The notes under the pieces are model-generated. The model was not told the origin of the DNA and ran no database searches. It was given only the letters and a program-made list of their open reading frames with translations. The translations under genes and the position numbers were made by a program. Positions 27,166 to 35,873 of a DNA stretch of 64,000 nucleotides are shown in pieces; the first letter of the stretch is position 1; each line of letters starts with the position of its first letter. The stretch is from Pseudomonas berkeleyensis. GTDB lineage: Bacteria > Pseudomonadota > Gammaproteobacteria > Pseudomonadales > Pseudomonadaceae. The stretch covers positions 3,910,001 through 3,974,000 of the forward strand of contig NZ_CP059139.1 in assembly GCF_014109765.1 (NCBI RefSeq). Reading direction: 5' to 3'.

Positions 27166-28122
27166 ATGCGCATTGGTTTGCTGCTGTATCCAGACTGTAT
27201 GCCTGCCGGGCTGTTCGCCTTCGCCGACCTGCTGCACGCGGCCAACCGCCGAAGCGGACACCCGCTGTTCGAGGTTCACTATGTCGCCGAGCGGGCCGGA
27301 TCGGTGCAGTGCGCGCATGGCATGAGCCTGCAGGCCAGCGCCGCGCTCGCCCCGCGCCAGCTCGATGCCCTGCTCATCCCCGGTTTCTGGGCCGAATCGG
27401 CGGAGCAGGCAGAGGCGGTTTTGAGCGGCAATGCCGCACTGATCAAGGCGCTGTCGTCCATTGGCAAGCGCGTGCAGCTGTGGAGCTACTGCACGGGTGT
27501 CGGCCTGCTCGCCGCCAGCGGTCGCCTGAACGGCCAGGCGGCAACGGTGACCTGGTGGCTGGCGGACGTCATGCGTGAACGCTTCGCACGGGTACGCTGG
27601 CAAAGCGAGAGCAGTTGCGTGTTCGCCCAGGGCGTAGCCACTGCATCCGGGGTGAACGGCTACTTGCCGATTGCCCAGGGCGTGATCGAGCGGCACCTCA
27701 GCGAACAGGCCTTCAGGGACATCAGCCAGTTGATGGTGCTGCCCCGCCCGGCTGTCCCGCACAGTGCGTTCCAGGGCGCCAGTCTGATGCAGCAGCCCGT
27801 GGGCCTGTTGCGCCGCCTGCATGCCCTGATCGAACAAACGCCTGCCGAGCAACTGACGGTGCAGGTGCTGGCCGACCAATTGGCGATGTCCGAACGCACC
27901 CTGGCGCGCAAGGTAAGCGCACAAACCGGTGAACCGGTTGCGAGCTACGCGCGGCGCATCAAGCTCTACCAACTCAGCGAACGCCTGGCCATGACCTCCT
28001 CACCGCTGAGCACCCTCAGTGCCGAGCTGGGCTTCAGCAGCCCGGCCAATCTGCGGCGCATGTTCAAGGCGCTGACCGGGCTGACACCTGCGCAGTATCG
28101 CCAGCAGTACGGGCGTATCTGA
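27166..28122 (+). CDS. GlxA-family transcriptional regulator (DJ-1/PfpI-like plus AraC HTH)
   Basis: A 318-residue protein. The DJ-1/PfpI-like half contains LLIPGFWAES and WSYCTGVGLLAASGRL (nucleophile-elbow Cys); the C-terminal AraC HTHs are LTVQVLADQLAMSERTLARKV and LSTLSAELGFSSPANLRRMFKALTG. It is divergent from the MBL hydrolase gene (99-bp gap), its likely target. It differs from the other GlxA paralogue at 21324 and probably senses another ligand. Confidence 0.88.
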   Translation: MRIGLLLYPDCMPAGLFAFADLLHAANRRSGHPLFEVHYVAERAGSVQCAHGMSLQASAALAPRQLDALLIPGFWAESAEQAEAVLSGNAALIKALSSIGKRVQLWSYCTGVGLLAASGRLNGQAATVTWWLADVMRERFARVRWQSESSCVFAQGVATASGVNGYLPIAQGVIERHLSEQAFRDISQLMVLPRPAVPHSAFQGASLMQQPVGLLRRLHALIEQTPAEQLTVQVLADQLAMSERTLARKVSAQTGEPVASYARRIKLYQLSERLAMTSSPLSTLSAELGFSSPANLRRMFKALTGLTPAQYRQQYGRI

Positions 28123-28300
28123 TCGCGCAATTCGCGGCACTCGACAGCGACGGAAAAGACCCGACGACAAGCGAAAAGCCGTTTCGCTCGTTGCGCTGAT
28201 GCAACAGTCCTTTGTCGAATCGACGGTTTAATGAGCTTGCTAACGAGGCGTATAACCGAAGTGCGACATATCGCCGCATTCGCATTTCGAGGAGACAAGC

Positions 28301-28474
28301 ATGAACGTGATCGTGCATGAGCGTGACAACGAACATCTTTCCCGTGAAGCCCGTGCCATGGGAATCGTGGTCTGGGATGTGATTCAGAACGGAGAGCTGG
28401 TCGGCATCTTCCCGTCGCAGGACGAAGCCAATGCCTACCGCCAGGCGCTGGAAGAAGCGCAACCGCAAGGATGA
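28301..28474 (+). CDS. Small conserved-looking protein of unknown function
   Basis: A 57-residue frame with an excellent GGAGA RBS five bases before its ATG and a strong terminator right after its stop. The protein (NVIVHERDNEHLSREAR... WDVIQNGELVGIFPSQDEANAYRQALEEAQ) is compact and acidic, with a beta-strand pair and a C-terminal helix, and no transmembrane part. I do not recognise a family. Gene signals on both sides make it likely to be expressed. Confidence 0.7.
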   Translation: MNVIVHERDNEHLSREARAMGIVVWDVIQNGELVGIFPSQDEANAYRQALEEAQPQG

Positions 28475-28480
28475 ACAGAG

Positions 28481-28512
28481 GCTGTTGCCGTTTCCAGCGA
28501 AACGGCAACAGC
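28481..28512 (+). terminator. Terminator after the small gene
   Basis: GCTGTTGCCGTTT and AAACGGCAACAGC form a perfect 13-bp stem with a 6-nt loop, seven bases past the stop. On either strand the tail is short of Ts, so it may be bidirectional but not strongly intrinsic. Confidence 0.6.
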
Positions 28513-28525
28513 TTCAAAGATGCAT

Positions 28526-28786
28526 CTAGCCCACAGCCCTCAAGCGCCCCCCCCGAACCGCCCCGCCAGCCGGCAACCCCCGGTAATCCTTCGGCAACCA
28601 ATAGCGCAGGTAGCCCGCCAGGCGTTGCCAGAATCCTGAAGTGCCGTGTTGGTAGCAGGGCAACTCGCGTGGCAGTAACAACTGCGCCGCCAGGTAGCCG
28701 ACCTCCGCTTCGCAGTAGTCGTAACTCCCCCGATCAGCTGTTTCAAGATCGGGCCAGGCGTAGCGACGTTCAGAGTGGATATTCAT
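28526..28786 (-). CDS. Small hypothetical protein downstream of the ferredoxin-reductase gene
   Basis: An 86-residue frame starting at 28786 with GAGG upstream, 13 bp after the fused reductase on the same strand. It has an aromatic-rich start (IHSERRYAWPDLETADRGSYDY) and a middle WQRLAGYLRYWLPKDYRG. No recognised domain. Its position suggests translation from the same transcript. Confidence 0.5.
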   Translation of the reverse strand: MNIHSERRYAWPDLETADRGSYDYCEAEVGYLAAQLLLPRELPCYQHGTSGFWQRLAGYLRYWLPKDYRGLPAGGAVRGGRLRAVG

Positions 28787-28799
28787 CGCCTCGGCCCTC

Positions 28800-30847
28800 T
28801 CACAGATCGAGCACGAGGGGCTGCACGCCGTCCTCGCCCTGCGCCGGGATTGCACAGCAGATCAGCACACTACCGTCCTCCGGCAATTCAGTCGGTGGGT
28901 TCGGGTAGTGCACCTGACCGCTGACCAGGCGCGTCTTGCAGGTACCGCAGGAACCGCCACGGCAGCTGAACTCAGGCGTCAGGCCACGGCTTTCTGCCAG
29001 TTCCAGCAGGCTGCCACCCTCCGGCTTCCAGCGTGCCTCCTTACTCGAGGAGGTGAAGTACACCGGTACCGGCTCGCTCGCGGCGGGCGGCTGGACGAAG
29101 GTGACGCTCTGACCATCCGTGCGACGCGTCAGTGTCGACGGGCCGAACGCCTCGGCATGAATGCGCGTGTCGGCGACGTTCAAATCGCGCAGGCCGTCGT
29201 AGATCGCCTGGGTAAAGGCGGCCGGGCCACACAGGTAGAAATCGTAATCGTCGAACGACAGCGCCGCCTTGATCTGCGCCAGCTCGATGCGCCCATGCTG
29301 CTCGTAGTCGTGCCCGAGCACTGCGTCCTGCTCCGGTGCACTGAGAGCACGGTGAACCTGCAACAGGCCACCCGCGCGCTGTACCAACTCGCGCAGCTCG
29401 GCCTGGAACGGCAGGTCAGCGAGCGTCCGTGCGCCCTGGAAGAAGTGGATACGCCTGCCCTGCTCCAGCGCCACCTGCTCGCGCAGCATCGACAGCAACG
29501 GGGTGATGCCGACACCGGCACCGATCAGCACCAGTGGCCGGTTGGTCTCACTGTTCAGGGTGAAACTGCCCAACGGCGGGCGCACGTCCAGCACAGCGCC
29601 TACCCGGATCTGCTCGTGCAGATGCCGCGAAACCACACCCTGCGCCTTGATGCTGATACGCAGCTGATTGTCCGACGGTGCACTGGACAGGCTGTAGGTA
29701 CGCAACAGGGTTTCGCCCGTGGCAGTAGTGATGCGAATCGGCAGGTGCTGACCGGCGGCGAAGCGCGGTGCAACGCCTTGCTCAGGCGTCAGCACGAACG
29801 AGCGGATATCGGCGCTCTCCTGCTGCTGGTGCTGCACGCGCCAGCGCTGCCACTGGTTGCGCTGCTCACGTTCGCGCAGGCGGGCGTCGGTTTCCGCCCA
29901 GGTGCCGGTCATCAGGCTGGTCGGTGCATATTCTTCGAAGGCCCAGCGCAGTGAGGTCGCTGCCGGGCGCAGCACCGCCTGTTCGACGTCGAGCGTCCAC
30001 AGCCGCTCGGCGCCTTCGAAGGCGTTGATCAGCGGGCTGTCGAGGATGATCTCGGCGCGACCAGCCAGTTGCAGCACGTCGCCGCTGGTGAAATCGACGA
30101 ACAGCAGACCGGCGCGCGCGGATTGACGCTGAGGTTGCCCAGGGTATTGAAGAACAGATTGCCGGCGTAGTCGGGAATGGTCAGCCGATTACCTTCCACC
30201 CGCACGAAGCCGGCGCGCCCGCCACGGTGCGAAACGTCTACCGAGCGGCGGCCATCGTCGTGCTCGACGTAACTGGCGACGAAGAAGGTGTCGGCGCTGC
30301 GGATCATCTCGACGCTGCGCGCATCCAGTTCGGTCGCATCAATGCGCTCGATACCCCGTTCGTGCGCGCGGCGGTACTGGCGCAGTTGGATGTACTGCGG
30401 GCAATTGCCGTAGGAATGCTCCACGGTGATCTCCAGGCGCTGCGCCGAGGCTTGGCGAATATGCCCATTGAGACGATTGCGCCGCCGCGTATGCAGCTCG
30501 ATGCCGAGCAGGCCGATGGCCTCGCCGCTGCCCAGGCCGGATGTAGCCGGATCGAGCGGGTCGAGCGCCATGGCGGCGAGATCGAACGACAGCTGGCGTG
30601 GATCGGGCGAGGTGACGAAACCCTCCTCACCCTCGATCAGGGTGGCCCAGGGCTGGCCTACGCCATCCACAGCACCTGCGATCATGAACGGCAGCTGGTG
30701 ATAGAACTCGCGATGCTGATCCGGCATGTAGTCGCGGATCACCTTCTGCCCGAGCACTTCCATACGTTCGCCAACGCCGACCTTTTCCTGCAGTTGCCGT
30801 TCACCGGCGTGCCAGGGCGACTGCCGGTGGCTGGGGAGCTGTTGCAT
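28800..30847 (-). pseudogene. PNPOx-like / FAD-NAD(P)H reductase / 2Fe-2S fusion protein, frameshifted
   Basis: An intact version would be about 681 residues: an N-terminal pyridoxamine-5'-phosphate-oxidase-like FMN-binding domain (from [19 protein letters not shown]), then a ferredoxin-reductase core (RTYSLSSAP, GIGxGxTPLLSML-type GVGITPLLSML, YLCGPAAFTQAI) and a C-terminal 2Fe-2S domain (CRGGSCGTCK). The N-terminal frame runs through NLSVNPRA and then breaks; the downstream frame resumes with GLLFVDF-like sequence ahead of LQLAGRAE. The break falls at a GCGCGCGCG run near 30111-30120, equivalent to two extra bases. Both halves otherwise lack damage, so this is a recent frameshift or an assembly error. 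An internal GTG at 30077 could restart the reductase half. Confidence 0.8.
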
Positions 30848-30899
30848 GTTCTGTCCTCCACGCAAGAAGCTGCCGAGTGATCCCGGCAGCGGCTGTAGA

Positions 30900-31035
30900 G
30901 CGCTTCTAAAAACGTAGGCGAGGCAGCCAGCGCAAGGCAAAAACAAGCGAAAACGCGGAGTTTACGTGCTGTAAATGAGCAGTTTGAGCTTGTTTTTAAC
31001 GCAGTGATGGCAACGCAGGTAGTTTTTAGAGGCGC
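30900..31035. repeat. 136-bp MITE-like palindromic element
   Basis: GCGCTTCTAAAAAC at 30900 and GTTTTTAGAGGCGC ending at 31035 are 14-bp terminal inverted repeats with one mismatch. Nested inside are ACAAGC/GCTTGT arms and an AT-richer core. There is no open frame. It lies between the fusion gene and the GST gene, 8 bp from the latter's end. Structure suggests a non-autonomous mobile element or a large mRNA hairpin. Confidence 0.6.
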
Positions 31036-31043
31036 CCTGCGAC

Positions 31044-31671
31044 TCAGGCTTGCAGGCCGGCAGCTGTACGCGGCATAGGCACGAACCCCGGCAACGCTTC
31101 GATACGAGCCAACCAGGCGCGAATGTTCGGGTAGGGCTCCAGCGAGACGTTGCCCTCCGGCGCATGGGCGATGTAGGAGTAGTTGGCGACGTCGGCGATG
31201 CTCGGCTTGTCGCCAGTGAGGAACGGGGTTTCGCCCCAGCTCGCCTTCCATCACGGTGAACAACGCATGGGCGCGGTTGATCACTTCCTCGGTGTTGAAG
31301 GAGTAGCCGAATACGGTCACCAGACGAGCAGCGGCAGGACCGAAGGCCACCAGCCCGGCGGCCACGGACAACCAGCGCTGAACGCGGGCGGCAGCCGCCG
31401 GCTCCTGCGGCAGCCAGTCGTCGTTGCCGTAGCGCTTGGCCAGGTAGACGAGGATGGCATTGGAGTCGCTGACGATGGTGCCGCCGTCATCGATCACCGG
31501 CACCTGGCCGAAGGGGTTGAGGGCAAGGAACTCCGGCGTCTTGTGCGCGCCCTTGGCCAGGTCGACGAAGATCAGCTCGGTGGGCAATTGCAGCAGCGAC
31601 AGCATCAGCTCGGCGCGGTGGGCGTGGCCGGAGCGCGGGAAGTTGTACAGTTTGATGGCGGTACGGGACAT
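31044..31671 (-). pseudogene. Glutathione S-transferase, frameshifted
   Basis: Residues 1 to about 145 read as a normal [30 protein letters not shown] and [13 protein letters not shown]. At a GGGG run near 31233-31236 the frame breaks; one base fewer would continue as [21 protein letters not shown], a classic GST C-terminal domain, to a stop at 31044-31046 for a 208-residue protein. As written, the frame instead runs on 300 bp downstream through nonsense sequence. It is co-directional with the fusion gene and two LysR genes. Confidence 0.85.
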
Positions 31672-31791
31672 GGCGATGATTCCTTTGAGGTTGGCTTAGG
31701 ACACCGCGAGACGGCTTGCCTTCGCGACGATGGGGCCATATTCGCCCCATCCAATCTCGATAAGAATCACCACACAGGACAATCCACTATT

Positions 31792-32715
31792 TCACTTTCT
31801 GCAATTCACTTCCCTCACACCTGAAACGCTGGATGAGCACGCAGGCGCGGCACGGCAAAATCGAGGAAGCTGCGCAAGCTGCGCCGCCCGCCCCGCCGCC
31901 CGCCGTCCTTCGCGGTAATACAGTTGTACCGGCACGGGCGCTGCGGCGAAGCTTTCCAGCACCACCTGCAACTGCCCACTCTGCAACTCCTGATAGGCCT
32001 CGTAGCTCAGGCAACGGGTCAGGCCAAAACCGGCGAGTGCCGCGCGGATCGCTGCCTGCGGCGTGCTGCAGGTCAGTCGCGGCGCGAGCCTCACCGCGCC
32101 GTCCGCAAAACGCCATTCCCCCACATGACCGGTCGAAGACCGGGCAATGGTGCGATGCACCTGCAGGGCCTGCGGGTTGGCGGGCCAGCCCCAGCGCTCC
32201 AGATAGGCCGGCGCCGCACACACCAGCGGCCGCGCCCATCCCAACGGCACGGCGAAACCGGACGAACTGGGCAGATGACCGACCACCACGGCCAGGTCGA
32301 TGCCCTCCTCCAGCAACCTGGGTGGCTCTTCGCGCGCCACGGTAGCCAGGCTCACCTCGGGAAATTCCGCCAGGTAGTCGACAGCGATGGGGGTCAGTAC
32401 CTGATGGGTCATCAACAGTGGCAGGGCCAGGGTCAGTTGTCCGGCAGGAGTGGTGTGCAGCCCCGTCACCGACTGCTCGGCCTCCTCCACCCGCTGCAGG
32501 ATACGCTGGCAGCTCTCGGCGAACGCCGCACCTGCCGGGCTCAGGCTGACGCCACGCGGCCCGCGCAGCAGCAAGGTGCTGTCCAGGCGGCTCTCCAGCG
32601 CTGCCACGGTACGCATCACCGTCGCCTGCGACAGTTGCACGTGCCGGGCAGCGGCCGCCAGGCTGCCCGCCTGGGCCACGGCGAGGAATACCTGCATTTC
32701 ACGATGATGGCTCAT
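31792..32715 (-). CDS. LysR-family regulator with a C-terminal frameshift
   Basis: A 307-residue LysR protein as read: HREMQVFLAVAQAGSLAAAARHVQLSQATVMRTVAALE (HTH), effector domain from QLTLALPLLMTHQVLTPIA. The last 35 residues are low-complexity (RRAAGRAAQLAQLPRF). Removing one G in the G/C run near 31885-31900 gives instead RRSLRSFLDFAVPRLRAHP and a stop at 31815-31817, the usual LysR end. I therefore read it as frameshifted at the C terminus, though probably still folded. Its start overlaps the end of the LysR upstream by 17 bp. Confidence 0.8.
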   Translation of the reverse strand: MSHHREMQVFLAVAQAGSLAAAARHVQLSQATVMRTVAALESRLDSTLLLRGPRGVSLSPAGAAFAESCQRILQRVEEAEQSVTGLHTTPAGQLTLALPLLMTHQVLTPIAVDYLAEFPEVSLATVAREEPPRLLEEGIDLAVVVGHLPSSSGFAVPLGWARPLVCAAPAYLERWGWPANPQALQVHRTIARSSTGHVGEWRFADGAVRLAPRLTCSTPQAAIRAALAGFGLTRCLSYEAYQELQSGQLQVVLESFAAAPVPVQLYYREGRRAAGRAAQLAQLPRFCRAAPACSSSVSGVREVNCRK

Positions 32716-33646
32716 GCGGCAGGTGGAGCCCCGGCCGCGCGCAGGGCGGGTCGGCACGAAAACTGGCAGCACAGTGGTCGACGAAGGTACGCACCTTGGC
32801 CGACACCTGGCGACCGCCTTGGTGAATGATATGCACCGGCAAGGCAGGGGGTTCGAACGCTTCGAGCACCAGTTCGATCTCGCCACGCGCCACTGCATCG
32901 GCCACCTGATAGGACAGCACGCGGGTATAACCCCAGCCCAGGCGCGCCACGCTGATCGCTGCCTGGTTGGAACTGACGGTAAAGCGAGGCTGGGGCATGA
33001 AGCCGAACGGACCGTCCGCACCGATGAACTGCCAGTTCGACAGCAGGGTGCTGGCACTGGACATGACGATGGGCGCATCGCGCAGCTCATCCGGATGACG
33101 CGGCCGACCGACCCGATCGAGAAAGGCGGGCGAGGCGCACACCACCGGGCGGATCTGCCCGACCTGCAACGCCGGATGATCGCCCTCGGGCAGCGAGCCG
33201 ATGCGCACGGCAACGTCGATGCCCTCCTCCATCATGTTCACCACCCGGTCGACCAGCAGCGCATTGACCTCCACGTCCGGGTGGGTGTCGAGATACTGGG
33301 CGATGCGCGGGATCAGGAACAATTCGCCGAACAATTCGCCGAACATCACCGGCGCGGTCACGGTCAGCCGCCCACGCGGGCGCACACTGCCACCGGCGGC
33401 CAGTTCCTCGGCCTCCTCCAGCTCCAGCAGAATGCGCCGGCAGTCCTCGACGTAACGCTGGCCAGCCTCGGTCAGGCGCAGGCTGCGCGTGCTGCGGGCC
33501 AGCAACAGCGTGCCGAGGCGCGCCTCCAGCGCCGCGACGGCGCGGGTCACGCTGGGCGGCGAAATGCCCAGCAGCTTGGCGCCCCCGGCGAAGCTCTCGG
33601 CCTCGGTCACCGCCAGCAACACCCTCATTTCCTGAAACCGATCCAT
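32699..33646 (-). CDS. LysR-family transcriptional regulator
   Basis: A 315-residue LysR protein starting at the ATG at 33646: RFQEMRVLLAVTEAESFAGGAKLLGISPPSVTRAVAALE (HTH) and effector domain from RLTVTAPVMFGELFGELF. The tail after HCAASFRADP is longer than usual. It overlaps the second LysR gene by 17 bp, so the two paralogous regulators are probably co-transcribed, an unusual tandem arrangement. The likely target is the co-directional GST/reductase block downstream. Confidence 0.87.
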   Translation of the reverse strand: MDRFQEMRVLLAVTEAESFAGGAKLLGISPPSVTRAVAALEARLGTLLLARSTRSLRLTEAGQRYVEDCRRILLELEEAEELAAGGSVRPRGRLTVTAPVMFGELFGELFLIPRIAQYLDTHPDVEVNALLVDRVVNMMEEGIDVAVRIGSLPEGDHPALQVGQIRPVVCASPAFLDRVGRPRHPDELRDAPIVMSSASTLLSNWQFIGADGPFGFMPQPRFTVSSNQAAISVARLGWGYTRVLSYQVADAVARGEIELVLEAFEPPALPVHIIHQGGRQVSAKVRTFVDHCAASFRADPPCARPGLHLPHEPSS

Positions 33647-33667
33647 CGTCACCGCCTGGTTTTCTAT

Positions 33668-33833
33668 GGCTATGTCTGCGTTAAGTGTTTGGCGTTGGTA
33701 CAAAAGCCCGTAGGGTGGGCCGGGCGGCGCTCCGCTTCAGCCCACCAACTGCGGTCAGCGTGGGCTAAAGCCCACCCTACAAGGCTCAGAGCCTTCCTAG
33801 AACCGCTTGGCAACAGCTAACGCAGACATAGCC
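33668..33833. repeat. 16-bp perfect inverted repeat flanking a REP element
   Basis: GGCTATGTCTGCGTTA (33668-33683) and its exact complement (33818-33833) enclose a REP pair at 33710-33780, giving a potential 166-bp hairpin in the promoter region of the LysR gene. It looks like a duplicated and inverted piece of the regulator's leader or a small mobile unit. Confidence 0.6.
33710..33780. repeat. REP-type inverted pair
   Basis: GTAGGGTGGGCC at the start and GGCTAAAGCCCACCCTAC at the end, with AGCCCACC inside, form the typical paired Pseudomonas REP hairpins. Confidence 0.75.
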
Positions 33834-33881
33834 TTTTCTATTGCATCGACACAGAGTAACCCAAGCAAGCGGCGCCAGGAC

Positions 33882-34501
33882 TCAGCGCCGGCTCAAGGCC
33901 AGGCGCGCGGCGAAGAGGACGAAGATCAGCCCGGTGCTGCGATCCATCCACTTGATCACCACCTCGCGCCGCAACCAGTGACCGAGCGGCTGGGTGGCGC
34001 CGATCAGCAACAGCGCCCAGACCAGGCTGAGTGCCACGTGAATGCCCACCAGGCCGAACGTCCAGACAATCAGCGGCTGGCCCTGCGGGATGAACTGCGG
34101 CAGAAAAGACACGTAGAAAATCCCTACCTTGGGGTTGAGCACATTGCCCAGCAGGCCACGCAGGAACCAGTTGGCGCCAGTGGTATCACTCGCCTGGGCA
34201 GGCGCCAGCGAGGTACGCGGGCGCAGCAGCATGTTCAGCCCGAGCCAGGCCAGATACGCCGCACCGCAATACTTGAGGAGGTTGTAGCCGAATTCGGAAA
34301 CCGCCAGCAGCGCGCCAAGGCCGAAGGCCACCACCGCCACGCCCCCAGGCAGCCGGCATTGATGCCCAGCGCGGCGCGAAACGCCTGCTGCCGGCCCTCG
34401 ACCGCAGCGGTACGCAACACCAGCGCAGTGTCGATCCCCGGCGTCAGGGTCAGCAGCGTGGCGGCAAGAGTGAAAGCGATCAGGTTTTCGGCAAAGGGCA
34501 T
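33882..34501 (-). pseudogene. LysE/RhtB-family amino-acid exporter, frameshifted
   Basis: The N-terminal frame from the ATG at 34501 reads PFAENLIAFTLAATLLTLTPGIDTALVLRTAAVEG... INAGCLG, the RhtB start with its conserved TPGID. It then breaks at a run of five Gs near 34346-34350; the remaining frame continues AVVAFGLGALLAVSEFGYNLLKYCGAAYLAWLGLNMLL to a normal end at 33882. One G more or two fewer would give a 205-206-residue six-helix exporter (family use: threonine/homoserine/homoserine lactone export). Divergent neighbours are a REP-flanked LysR and an IS110 copy. Confidence 0.85.
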
Positions 34502-34598
34502 CGGCAGGCGCTCCGTCCGCAGGGCAGAGCGCGAGTATAAACAGCGCATCGCTTGGCCGTCGTGGGGGCCTGCAATCCCGTAGATACCGTCTTGCGCC

Positions 34599-35574
34599 TT
34601 ACCGTGCAATTGCCAAAGCAAGATCGAAAGGTTTGCGCGATTTCAGTACGCCATAAGCGATGCACAGCAGCTTGCGCATCGCTGCGCAGACGGTTTGTTT
34701 ACCCCTCTTGCCCCTGGCTCTCAGGCGCTCAGCCTGCGCTTTGATCGCTGGGTTATAAGTGAGCGCCACCACGGCAGGCAGGTACAACGCAGTCCGTAGT
34801 CTGGCCGAGCCCGTGCGAGAGATGCCGCTATGGCCTCGGGCGACACCAGACTCTTGTAACCGTGGATCTAAACCGGCAAATGCCGTGACGGCACGTGCAT
34901 CGGTAAAGCGTTCGATATCACCGAGTTCAGCCATTATCAGAGCCGCGGTCTTCTCGGCGATACCATTGATGCTCACGAGCAAGTCGCGTTTACCACGCAA
35001 ATCCGGGTCATCGTCGATATGTCGCTTGATCTGTTCTAGCGTCCAGGCGATCTGTTCATCGAGCCTTTGCAGAACCGCCTGAATCGAGCTTTGAACAGTG
35101 CTCGAGCTGACGTCGAGTCGATTGAGCTCCATCTGCCGCAGCGACTGCAGATCCTCCAGGCGCCGGGTCAAGGCACGCAGCTGACTGACGCACGGACACC
35201 GGCTCCGGGTACCAGCCACGCAAGTGCTCGACGTGTAGCTGGCCATAGGTGGCGATCAGCTTGGCGTCCAGTTTGTCCGTTTTACTGCGTTGCAGTTGGC
35301 TCTGGGCATAACGGGCGATCTGCGACGGGTTGAGCACCGCGATCCGATAACCCAGTTCATGGAAATGCTCAGCAAGCGCCTCGTGATAGATGCCCGTGGC
35401 CTCCATCACGATCCATGCGCCAGGCTCGGCATGTCGCTGCAGCCAGTCGGCGAAGACCGCAAAGCCTGCCTTGTCGTTGCTCAGTTTGCTTTTGGTTCGG
35501 TGCTTGCCGTTAGGTTGCAAGATCGCCAGATCGAAGGTGCGCTTGGCGATATCAACGCCCACTACCGCTGCCAT
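34599..35574 (-). pseudogene. IS110-family transposase, frameshifted
   Basis: The first half from the ATG at 35574 (GGAGG RBS) has the DEDD RuvC-like domain: VGVDIAKRTFDLAI, VMEATGIYHEALA and KTDKLDAKLIATYG. The second half is a transposase_20 domain with the catalytic-serine region (GHSGISRTGSARLR). Between them, at a CAGTCAG near 35187-35193, the frame is shifted by one base (or a TCAG duplication); without it the protein would be about 324 residues, the usual IS110 length. The element would otherwise be complete. Confidence 0.87.
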
Positions 35575-35589
35575 AATGTCCTCCTCCAC

Positions 35590-35790
35590 AGATTTGCACC
35601 GATCATCACGTCATCCTGTCCAACCTTGCTGATGCGAGCTCGAAGCTCTGGATACCGTTCGGACTTGGCGGATGAGTGCGGAGAAGCGCAGCGCAATCTA
35701 CGAGGCAAGCTCAAGGCTTAAGGGTGGGTACGGCCTGCAGCTCCTCCCCCGATGATCAGTCGGGAACCATAACCTCGCAGGAGGCTATGG
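35590..35790 (-). ncRNA. Candidate bridge-RNA region of the IS110 element
   Basis: In IS110-group elements the long non-coding end upstream of the transposase encodes a bridge RNA that specifies target and donor. This 200-bp segment is in that position, has no open frame of substance, and includes a hairpin at 35767-35790 (CCATA-CCTC pairing with GAGG-TATGG). No guide loops could be assigned by eye. Confidence 0.35.
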
Positions 35791-35800
35791 TCGAGATACA

Positions 35801-35870
35801 AGGGTGCGCCGCGCGCACCGCGGTTCGGTCATGCGATGCGTGTTGCCGGTGGTGCGCGCGGCGCACCCTA
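35801..35870. repeat. REP-type inverted pair before the thiolase gene's end
   Basis: AGGGTGCGCCGCGCGCACC and GGTGCGCGCGGCGCACCCT are nearly perfect complements around a 30-bp centre, just past the IS element and 4 bp before the thiolase stop. Confidence 0.75.
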
Positions 35871-35873
35871 GGT

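Larger units (their letters stand above)
34560..35790 (-). mobile_element. IS110-family insertion sequence (ends approximate)
   Basis: The transposase gene plus roughly 40 bp downstream and about 215 bp of non-coding sequence upstream of its start. IS110 elements lack conspicuous terminal repeats, so the borders are estimates. It has inserted between the LysE-type gene and a REP element, a common target zone. No second copy is in the window. Confidence 0.6.

Noticed and set aside
28800..30077. Reductase half of the fusion read as an independent gene starting at GTG 30077
   Set aside because: No RBS precedes the GTG and the upstream half continues the same protein in another frame; a frameshifted single gene is simpler.
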